Assembly: GCF_001006005.1 (NCBI RefSeq)
Contig: NZ_CP011254.1
Location: 5,642,001 to 5,706,000, forward strand
DNA from: Serratia fonticola
GTDB taxonomy: Bacteria > Pseudomonadota > Gammaproteobacteria > Enterobacterales > Enterobacteriaceae
Direction: 5' to 3'
Length of the DNA stretch: 64,000 nucleotides
The notes beneath the pieces were generated by a model. It searched no databases, was not told the DNA's origin, and saw nothing but the letters and a program-made list of their open reading frames with translations. Shown here in pieces: positions 57,307 to 64,000 of the stretch. A program made the position numbers and the translations under genes. Position 1 is the stretch's first letter; each line of letters opens with the position of its first letter.

Positions 57307-57369
57307 TTAGGTTTTTAGCGGACGCCTGAATCTAATCCAAACGCCTTTTATAACAAGCCTGCAGATGGT

Positions 57370-57885
57370 TCATTGATAAGTAAAGTCGAGCTGCATGGCG
57401 CCCCTGATTTGGCCTGCACCCATTTGGCCGGTGCTGTACAACCTGCTGACCAGAGAGAGGGTTGCGGTCTTGCTGGTATTATCCACGGCCAGGGTGACCC
57501 GGCTGCCTGGCCCCAGGGTTTGATGAGTATCGCCATCCGCTATTTGTATCCCGACGTAGGGAGCCGAACCCAGGTTAGCATAAAGTGGCACGCCATCTGG
57601 CCCGGAGGTCGCGCTCCCCGTCAGTAACACGGTCGCGTGACGCGTGGTTATCGGGCACTGGGTGAGTAAAACCGAGAAAGGCTGCCATTCTCCCACGCTG
57701 CCCGCAACCAGAAAGTCACGGCTGCGGCCTTGACCAAAATCTATGGTCTGATTGGCGCTGTCAGTGTCAACAACGCAAGGGCTGGCCATCACGTTGCCAC
57801 TGATAGTGAGATTTGAATCCTCTGCCAAACATCCCCAACTTGACAGTCCAGATAAAAGTAATAGGCCAAGGGTACTCAATTTCAT
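57370..57885 (-). CDS. Minor fimbrial subunit (FimF/FimG-like)
   Basis: 171 residues, signal peptide about 1-21. Typical pilin: SGNVMASPCVVD donor-strand and first cysteine, second cysteine in LLTQCPI, and the C-terminal penultimate-tyrosine end MQLDFTYQ read by the chaperone. Last gene of the fimbrial operon, probably a tip adaptor or terminator subunit. Confidence 0.9.
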   Translation of the reverse strand: MKLSTLGLLLLSGLSSWGCLAEDSNLTISGNVMASPCVVDTDSANQTIDFGQGRSRDFLVAGSVGEWQPFSVLLTQCPITTRHATVLLTGSATSGPDGVPLYANLGSAPYVGIQIADGDTHQTLGPGSRVTLAVDNTSKTATLSLVSRLYSTGQMGAGQIRGAMQLDFTYQ

Positions 57886-57928
57886 CTTACAGTCCTTTCA
57901 TCATCAACCAGTGCTTTACTGCCGGGCT

Positions 57929-58447
57929 TTATCTATAGGTAAAGGTGGCCAAAACCGTGCCCGCGATACTCCCCGGCATCACACTGCCTGTAGCCGAATA
58001 GGCACGTGTTTTCAGGGTAAAAACGGCCTGTTTGGTGGAGCTATTTACCGCAACGGATGATTTTTTACCATTGCCGAGATTGGTCCCTGCGTTGTCCGTC
58101 AGTTCAATAGAAAGATTGGTTGCCGCGCCGGTATTCTTATAGCGTGTCGCATCCTGCGGATCTTGGGTGCCAGACAGCGTCATATCAACATTGGTGGTTG
58201 ATGCGGGGCAACTGGCTAACGTTATCGAAAAGGTTTTCCAGGGGCTGTATGAACCCGCAGTACTCAAGGCGGTCGCCTGAATATCATCCAATTTAATATT
58301 CATGACCGAGTTGGTCGCATCAACAACGCACGGCGAGGCAAGGACATTGCCGGTAATATTAATGGTGCTGTTATCCGCAGCCATCACCAGCGGGCTGGCA
58401 AGTAAATATAAGCCGGTCAGCGCCATTCTTGATTTTGATAAATTCAT
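57929..58447 (-). CDS. Minor fimbrial subunit (FimF/FimG-like), second
   Basis: 172 residues, signal peptide about 1-23 (ending VMA). Same pilin pattern, with ITGNVLASPCVVD, a second cysteine in LASCPAS and the end LATFTYR. Similar to its neighbour at 57370, suggesting duplication. Lies between the adhesin and the last pilin. Confidence 0.9.
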   Translation of the reverse strand: MNLSKSRMALTGLYLLASPLVMAADNSTINITGNVLASPCVVDATNSVMNIKLDDIQATALSTAGSYSPWKTFSITLASCPASTTNVDMTLSGTQDPQDATRYKNTGAATNLSIELTDNAGTNLGNGKKSSVAVNSSTKQAVFTLKTRAYSATGSVMPGSIAGTVLATFTYR

Positions 58448-58479
58448 TGATCCTCACAAACTATGCTATTAACGTTGAT

Positions 58480-59487
58480 TTAAAGATAAGTAATATTCAG
58501 TGTTGCCGTTGCATTGGCGGAACCCGGTAAAACATTGCTCAGGGTTTGATAATAACGCGCTTTAAAAGGGAAGGTCTCAATACCACCGGCAGCGGTTTTC
58601 AACAACAGGCTAGAACCAATGTTCAAGGGCGTATTGTTATACAAAATCTGTGCACCTACCCCTTTTGCTACCCCCGCACTCCCGGCACCGGTTAATGCCA
58701 GCACGCTGGTATTGGCAGTATCCGTGTTTTGTATCCCGTTCATGGTCACATTGACTTTGGTACCGGCAGCACAATTGAGCCCCAGGTTAAAATCAACGTT
58801 ACCCGTTGTAGAACCGACCCCGGTAAAGGCGGTGGCATAGACATTGCCCAACGGGGCAGCCACCGTCGGCGTGGTCAGTGAACAGGCCAGCACCGTCACA
58901 CTCATCCCGGTAATATTGACCGGAACTTCGGGTTGGGCCCAATTGCCCGCCTGACCCAGGATCATTGACCCGACTTGCTGGGTAAGCACGCCTGAAGACA
59001 TGTCCCCTATTTTATAAAAAGTGACCGCCGCGCCGGCTGACGCCGACCTCAACACGCTATCAGTGAACGAAAATGCCCCCTGGTTCACATTGCCGTCTAT
59101 ATTGCCAGCACGCCCAACCCAGCCCTGTCCAGGGGCTCCGGCTGCTAGCGTTCCTCCCAACTGTATCCCCAGCCCGGGAAGATTGGTTTTATAAATGCGG
59201 GCTCCACCACCTGCAACCATTCCGGTAAAGGTTGTCGTCGCCTTGACACCTAAATTTTGTCCCCCCGTGGGGTAGGTCCTCCCCTCCGGGCAACTGAATA
59301 ACAGCGTGATAGGAGAGGTAAAATCCGGCGCGGCCAAACGGGCACCGACGGGCAGATCTCGCTGAACAACCAGCGTCGGGGCATTGATCGTGACGCCGGT
59401 AGATTCGGTGTTACAAGCAAAGAAAGACCAGGCGTGGGTGCTGTATAAAAACAACACCCCTCCCATCATCTTGACGATATTCTTCAT
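58480..59487 (-). CDS. Fimbrial tip adhesin (two-domain, FimH/MrkD-like)
   Basis: 335 residues from ATG 59487, which has AAGGAA upstream; an extension to 59517 is not used. Signal peptide about 1-22, then a lectin-like domain (about 23-205, first cysteine in FFACN) and a C-terminal pilin domain starting near LACSLTTPTV and ending ATATLNITYL. Twice the length of pilins, so it is the adhesin. Binding target unknown. Confidence 0.87.
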   Translation of the reverse strand: MKNIVKMMGGVLFLYSTHAWSFFACNTESTGVTINAPTLVVQRDLPVGARLAAPDFTSPITLLFSCPEGRTYPTGGQNLGVKATTTFTGMVAGGGARIYKTNLPGLGIQLGGTLAAGAPGQGWVGRAGNIDGNVNQGAFSFTDSVLRSASAGAAVTFYKIGDMSSGVLTQQVGSMILGQAGNWAQPEVPVNITGMSVTVLACSLTTPTVAAPLGNVYATAFTGVGSTTGNVDFNLGLNCAAGTKVNVTMNGIQNTDTANTSVLALTGAGSAGVAKGVGAQILYNNTPLNIGSSLLLKTAAGGIETFPFKARYYQTLSNVLPGSANATATLNITYL

Positions 59488-59500
59488 TTCTTGGGTTCCT

Positions 59501-62083
59501 TTATAAGCAGCGGCCATTCATTATCTGAATGCCATTGGCCGTTATATCCTGAGAGTGTTGTCTGGCTAATTGATAGCTGACCTGACATTGGCTATCGCCA
59601 CCTTTCCCCCATTGCACCCCTAGCTTGCCGCTCTCAGCCAGACCGGTCAGATAAACCTGACCCCGGTCTCCGACGATAAAGCCGTTCTCACTCGGGTTGG
59701 CGGCGTCGCTGACCGTGGCACCAAACGGCACCGGTTCGCCATTGGCACGGAGCAGCGTCATCATGACCCGCTGACCAATCTTGGTCTGATAGCGGGCAAC
59801 CACCACCGCTCCGCGCGTCGGGGTGACCGTTTGGCTGGTGAGTTCCAGCTCAACATCATCAGGCAGTGAGGTGGTATCCAGACTGATGGCATTATTGCGA
59901 TAGGGGCTGATATACGGCACCACCGCATAACCGCGACCGTCGGTTTTCACGCCACGGTTATTATTGATATCGATGCCTTTTGCTCCCGGCGCCTTAACCA
60001 ACGCGATCGTTTCACCCAGCGACTGGGATAGCGTGACGCCCCCCGCGTGAGCAATGACACCGCCCGCAACGCCATAGTTGATGCGCTGCTGATGACTGTC
60101 ATAGCTATAGCCGCCATTAATCTGGCCGCTACCGCCCTCGTAGCTGGCCATCAGATTGACATTACCCCGGCCGCCCTGCGTGGCATATCCCTGATTGACT
60201 CCCCAACTCAGGTTGTTATTGTCCAACGCTGTGCCGCTGAGACCGACGTTATGCGTGGTCGCGCCCCCTTTGGTATTGCTCATGGCGTAATTCGCCCAGG
60301 TGTTACCCATCCAGTGATTGAGTGGGATATTCACGTTCAGCGCCAACACCCTGTCGGTGGCCTCACTGCGTGTGCCATTACTGCTGGCCGCATTTTTATT
60401 CTGGCTGTAGTTGATGCCATAGCTCACCCCTTGCCAATTGTTGCTATAGCCGACACCCAGGGATTGCGTCTTCTGGCCGTTGTCCCAATACCCTTCATCA
60501 ATCAGGCTCAATGAAAGGGAGCCTGCTGACTCACCCAGGCTTTGGCTGATAACCATCTCCGCACGGCTGCGTTTATGCTGCTCGCCGAGCGGAGAGTTAT
60601 TACTGCTGTAGGTATCCAGCGTTTCCTGCAGGGTAGAGAACCCTCGTGTGGAGTAGCGGTATCCGGCCAAGCTAAAGTTGGTGCCGGTTTCAACAAAACT
60701 CTTGCCGTAACGAAAACGCCATGATTGACCACTGCGGGTGCTGTCATCGGATAAGGTTGACTGCGCCTCGGTAATATCCAGAGAGATGGCGCCGATACGG
60801 CCCATGTTCTTCCCTATACCGCCAGCAACCGACTGGTAATGCGCGGCGCCCTGTACGCCGCCGTAGACCGTCAGCCCCCAGGGCAGACCATAAATAGCGG
60901 TCCCCTGCGCAAACGCCGTCTCATCCACGCTGTTGTCTGAAGAACGGTAGTGACCGCCGGTCAGGCTGTACTTCAAGGCACCTTCACGCTGCAGCACCGG
61001 CACAGAGGCAAATGGCACAATAAAGTTTTGCTCACTGCCATCGGCTTCGGTGACCGTTACGGCCAAATCGCCGCTGCCCGAGGTGGAATACAGGTCATTA
61101 ATTTCAAATGCCCCGGGTGAGACATAGCTTTGGTAAATGACATAGCCATTTTGCCGCACGGTAACCTGAGCGTTGCTTTTGGCAATGCCACGCACGACAG
61201 GTGAATAACCTTTCATGCTGTCCGGCAGCATCTCTTCATCCGAAGCCAACTGACCACCGCGAAACGGCACGCTGTCAAACACTTCGCTGGGAGAGGTACT
61301 GTCACCCAGTGTGAGTTGGCTACGCAGAGCAACAATGTCACGTTGCAAATACGTGTTGATGGAGCTCCATTTGTCGCTGCCTTCATTGTCTCGCGCCCAG
61401 GTTGAGTAGTTGCGTAACCGCCAGGGGCCGATATTCAATCCACTGCGCAAATTTAAAAAGTAACTGTTGTTGCTGTTGCCATCGTCATGGGTTGCCCGGC
61501 TGTTAGAACCGCTAAAGCTGTAGTTGGCCAACAAGGCGGAAATACCCTGGTCCCACTGTTCTGGTGGCACATATCCGCGCGCCTGCCGGGCCAGCGCGGC
61601 CTGTGGAATGCTGAGGTTAAGCTGCTGTTGACCAAAGCGAAACGCTGTCGAGGCCTGAGGAATGGCCGCTGATATGTCGGCGCAACCGTCCTTGGCCAGC
61701 CCTGGGAATGCCGCCACCTTGACACCCAGCTGTTCCAGCTCACCCTGATTAAGGCAAGGCTGCAGGCTTTGGTTGCCGCTGGCATCTTTTACCAGGGTAA
61801 AGTCCACTTCACGGGTTTCAATGAATTGGTCATTCAGCAAGATATCGACCCGGTATTTGCCCGGCGCCTGGGTATTGCTTTCTTCAAAGACAGATAAATC
61901 AGCCCTGGCTTGAGGTGCGTTACCCAGTTCTAACAAGGCGGGGTCAAAATATTCCCGAGCCTGTACACACCCCATATCCGTCATCAGTAACCCTAACTGA
62001 CAGAGGATCAAATAACTTAGCCGCGTCAAATGAACGCAGTGCCGGGTCCTGTTTACATATCCCTTGTTCAGCAGCTTTTCCAT
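59501..62083 (-). CDS. Outer-membrane fimbrial usher (FimD-like)
   Basis: 860 residues. After a long signal region, the mature N-terminal domain begins near REYFDPALLELG, the usher signature; the 24-strand barrel with plug and two C-terminal domains follow, with the terminal cysteine pair (SQCQVSYQ and GRCL). It assembles and secretes the fimbria. ATG 62083 is followed by a long basic N terminus, and the ribosome site is weak. The stop lies 13 bases before the adhesin start. Confidence 0.93.
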   Translation of the reverse strand: MEKLLNKGYVNRTRHCVHLTRLSYLILCQLGLLMTDMGCVQAREYFDPALLELGNAPQARADLSVFEESNTQAPGKYRVDILLNDQFIETREVDFTLVKDASGNQSLQPCLNQGELEQLGVKVAAFPGLAKDGCADISAAIPQASTAFRFGQQQLNLSIPQAALARQARGYVPPEQWDQGISALLANYSFSGSNSRATHDDGNSNNSYFLNLRSGLNIGPWRLRNYSTWARDNEGSDKWSSINTYLQRDIVALRSQLTLGDSTSPSEVFDSVPFRGGQLASDEEMLPDSMKGYSPVVRGIAKSNAQVTVRQNGYVIYQSYVSPGAFEINDLYSTSGSGDLAVTVTEADGSEQNFIVPFASVPVLQREGALKYSLTGGHYRSSDNSVDETAFAQGTAIYGLPWGLTVYGGVQGAAHYQSVAGGIGKNMGRIGAISLDITEAQSTLSDDSTRSGQSWRFRYGKSFVETGTNFSLAGYRYSTRGFSTLQETLDTYSSNNSPLGEQHKRSRAEMVISQSLGESAGSLSLSLIDEGYWDNGQKTQSLGVGYSNNWQGVSYGINYSQNKNAASSNGTRSEATDRVLALNVNIPLNHWMGNTWANYAMSNTKGGATTHNVGLSGTALDNNNLSWGVNQGYATQGGRGNVNLMASYEGGSGQINGGYSYDSHQQRINYGVAGGVIAHAGGVTLSQSLGETIALVKAPGAKGIDINNNRGVKTDGRGYAVVPYISPYRNNAISLDTTSLPDDVELELTSQTVTPTRGAVVVARYQTKIGQRVMMTLLRANGEPVPFGATVSDAANPSENGFIVGDRGQVYLTGLAESGKLGVQWGKGGDSQCQVSYQLARQHSQDITANGIQIMNGRCL

Positions 62084-62140
62084 TTACTCGTTTCCAATAT
62101 GTTGACGCAGCGGATCTTGAAATTTACCCATCAGTTGGCT

Positions 62141-62812
62141 TTACAGTGAGGCCTGGTAAGCTTCACTGGTGCCACCGTAGTCATTGATGATTTCCCAACT
62201 GACTTGACTCCCGGCACTGACAGCTGGCAGCGTCATGGTTTGTGTGGCGCCGGGGGCAACCATCGGAAAGTCGGGAATATCTTTTCCACCGACTTTCACC
62301 GAAAAGAAGGTCACGTAATGGGCGGAGTTGTTGGTGGCTTTCAGGGTATTGCCACTCCGCTGCCATTTGATGTCCTTTGCAGACTGCTCCAGCGTGCCTT
62401 TAATCCCTTTTGGGCGATAAATCAGCTTGATGCGCGTCTTCACTGCGATTTGTAACGTGTTATCCCGTTTTTCACTGGATGGAATAGACTTTATGTTCAA
62501 CCAAAACAGGGACTCTTTATCTTCTGGCAGGTTTCCTCCTGCGCGAACGACGCGTAATACGTTATTCTGCTTACCATCCAGGCGGAATAAGGGTGGCGTG
62601 ATAATAAAGGGGGCTTTAGCCTCGCCGCCTTCTTGAGTGTCAACCCAGGACTGGATCAAATAAGGTGTTTTGTCGGGATTGCTGACATTTAATGCCGCTT
62701 CTTTTTTAGCCCCGTCATAAACCAGGCGAGTCCCGCCCACCACCACACCGGCGGTTGCACTAAATGCGGTGGCAAACAAACCCGCCACCAAGACTACTGA
62801 CAATAACTTCAT
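62141..62812 (-). CDS. Periplasmic fimbrial chaperone (FimC-like)
   Basis: 223 residues, signal peptide about 1-21. PapD-like fold: VVVGGTRLVYDGAKKEAALNVSN start, NVLRVVR of the G1 region, the conserved FWLNIK-IP motif and RIKLIYRP with the anchoring residues. It caps pilin subunits for the usher. Lies between the major pilin and the usher. Confidence 0.95.
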   Translation of the reverse strand: MKLLSVVLVAGLFATAFSATAGVVVGGTRLVYDGAKKEAALNVSNPDKTPYLIQSWVDTQEGGEAKAPFIITPPLFRLDGKQNNVLRVVRAGGNLPEDKESLFWLNIKSIPSSEKRDNTLQIAVKTRIKLIYRPKGIKGTLEQSAKDIKWQRSGNTLKATNNSAHYVTFFSVKVGGKDIPDFPMVAPGATQTMTLPAVSAGSQVSWEIINDYGGTSEAYQASL

Positions 62813-63089
62813 GTGTACTTCCTATCTGAGAATATGAATAAGCGTTGAATAAAAGATAAGCACGGAGAGAGGGACAGACCGGCTTATGCTTTAGTTAATG
62901 CTCATTGCGCGTAATGACACGGCACATAAAAATGACGCGTGGTGTTAATGAAGAACGCGAGCAATGTGGGCTTTTCAGTCCGGGTGCCAAGTGCTGTAAA
63001 GCCGGGTTGGCGGTCCTGGTTAAAGCAGGCCGGTATAAATACCGACCTGCTTTTATCAAGACATCTTTGCCAGGCAAAGAAAATCCGGA
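62813..63089. other. Spacer between major pilin and chaperone with strong hairpin
   Basis: Contains a hairpin at 63022-63053, 37 bases after the pilin stop on the minus strand: 15-bp stem with one G-U pair and small AT loop. Such hairpins after the major pilin gene commonly reduce readthrough or protect the pilin mRNA, so that pilin is made in excess over the assembly proteins. Confidence 0.6.
63022..63053 (-). terminator. Hairpin after the major pilin gene
   Basis: Arms AAAGCAGG-CGGTAT and ATACCG-CCTGCTTT with one wobble pair in minus-strand RNA; probable attenuator or mRNA-stabilising stem rather than a full stop, since the operon continues. Confidence 0.7.
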
Positions 63090-63611
63090 TTAATTGTAAA
63101 TAATAGAGAACTGCACAGACGCGTTCGCAACGCCGGGTTGGATATCGGCGCTCAGCGCTTTATAACGTGCGGTGAAATTCAGGTCGGTTTCAGTACCTAC
63201 GCCCGCGGTCAGTGCATAAGGCGCGGAGTTGGTGAATAAATTAACCACCTTCTGGCTGGCGTCAGACAACTCAATGCCTACGCCGCTTGCGCCACCTGGG
63301 GTCAAGGCCAGCACGCTGTTGTCATTGTCAACGCTGTTCCCGTCAAACTTGACGGTCGCCGTTGTTGCTCCCGCAGGGCAGTCTTTCAACACCAGCTTGA
63401 ATTGGGTTGCGGAAGAATAGCTGCCTGCGCCGCTAAACGAGGTTGCAGCAACTTTACCGAGTGTTACCTGCAGGTTTTGCGCAGTGCTGTCGACGATACA
63501 GGCAGAATCCGTGATTTCACCGACAAAATTTACCGTGCCATCGGCAGCATAAACGGACGATGCCAGAACACCGGAAGCAACCAAGGCGAGTGTAATTAAA
63601 GTCTTTTTCAT
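63090..63611 (-). CDS. Major fimbrial subunit (FimA-like)
   Basis: 173 residues from ATG 63611 (MKKTLITLALVASGV), signal peptide about 1-23 (ending VYA). Mature part starts ADGTVNFVGEITDSACIVD with first cysteine, second cysteine in LKDCPAG, and the end VQFSIIYN. The frame open to 63656 is not used. First gene of the operon, expected to be the shaft pilin. Order: pilin, chaperone, usher, adhesin, two minor pilins. Confidence 0.92.
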   Translation of the reverse strand: MKKTLITLALVASGVLASSVYAADGTVNFVGEITDSACIVDSTAQNLQVTLGKVAATSFSGAGSYSSATQFKLVLKDCPAGATTATVKFDGNSVDNDNSVLALTPGGASGVGIELSDASQKVVNLFTNSAPYALTAGVGTETDLNFTARYKALSADIQPGVANASVQFSIIYN

Positions 63612-63932
63612 TTTTAAATCCATTAAAGTATGTGATAAGTACATATTGGCAAACATATTGTTGCCCGGGTGGTATAAACAACCTCACCATTGATAGCGCA
63701 TTAGTATTTCGCCCATGTAACAAGGCTATACTTTTGAGCAATCATTGCATCAGGTTGGTAAAAATAGTGTCATCTTATTTAAGTCAACTACAGCATCTAC
63801 AAAACTCCTTTTATTGCAATTGCCGGAAACTTATCCAGCAACAGATATCCTCCGATAATTTAAAAAACATTGACAACCGGTTAGTGAGATCTTTGCATTT
63901 GTAGTCTGTTCTGATAGCTTCCGTAGATCAGT
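63612..63932 (-). promoter_or_regulatory. Promoter region of the fimbrial operon
   Basis: About 320 AT-rich bases with no recognisable gene. The fimbrial promoter must lie here. No invertible-element inverted repeats of fimS type and no recombinase gene were seen, so phase variation by inversion is not supported. Confidence 0.5.
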
Positions 63933-64000
63933 ATGGCCCGTGAATTTAACCCCGTGAGACCCAGTTTCTTTAATGCGTTCAACTTATGGGCGCTGACAGT
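63933..64000 (+). CDS. Possible gene start running past the window end
   Basis: ATG 63933 opens a frame (MAREFNPVRPSFFNAFNLWA...) that stays open to the last base. No clear ribosome site. Too short to identify; not part of the fimbrial operon, as it runs the other way. Confidence 0.35.
   Translation, partial: MAREFNPVRPSFFNAFNLWALT

Noticed and set aside
63612..63932. Invertible fim switch
   Set aside because: No matching short inverted repeats and no tyrosine recombinase gene in the window.

Overview
The window reads as enterobacterial chromosome, most likely Serratia or a close Yersiniaceae relative. The evidence is gene content and order: the stretch yeiQ-yeiR-lpxT-mepS-pdeN(rtn)-yejABEF-yejG-bcr-rsuA-radD-rplY-yejK-yejL-yejM-tRNA-Pro has the same order as in Escherichia coli, while the proteins are clearly diverged and the surrounding accessory genes differ. 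This conserved backbone fills about 1-21.7 kb. Its only obvious additions are a tandem pair of very small fimbrial-like secreted proteins between yeiQ and yeiR, and repeated palindromic elements next to bcr and rplY.

From 21.7 to 28.7 kb the backbone gives way to variable genes: a secreted protein of unknown function, a membrane protein with a Fur-box-like site at its start, a DinI-family gene with a LexA box, tRNA-Thr(TGT), and a LysR regulator divergent from a two-gene operon (M20 metallopeptidase and MHS-type MFS transporter). At 27.8-28.7 kb lies an aspartoacylase-family gene that has lost its 5' part.

From 28.7 to 45.5 kb there is a complete Klebsiella-Pul-type type II secretion locus: gspC-gspO on the minus strand, divergent pulA (lipoprotein pullulanase) and gspB/pulB on the plus strand, and the pilotin gspS/pulS on the minus strand. 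The gspC-pulA gap holds a cluster of MalT-type hexamers, which suggests joint induction by maltodextrins. The locus lies between the truncated gene and a TnpB (IS200/IS605) remnant, which fits acquisition as a block.

From 46.5 to 53.6 kb there is an unusual transport cluster: a double-length NitT/TauT-type permease, two ATPases, a general porin, an MgtC-family membrane protein and a TdcA-like LysR regulator. No substrate-binding protein is present. This is the best candidate in the window for an undescribed system.

From 53.9 to 64 kb are a YhcN/BhsA-type secreted protein, two IS6-family transposase remnants, two paralogous ToxR/CadC/MarT-like membrane regulators (the first with a FidL-like partner), and a six-gene chaperone-usher fimbrial operon (pilin, chaperone, usher, adhesin, two minor pilins) on the minus strand. 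Each regulator copy sits just downstream of an IS6 fragment, which points to a tandem duplication. No CRISPR array, prophage or rRNA operon was seen.
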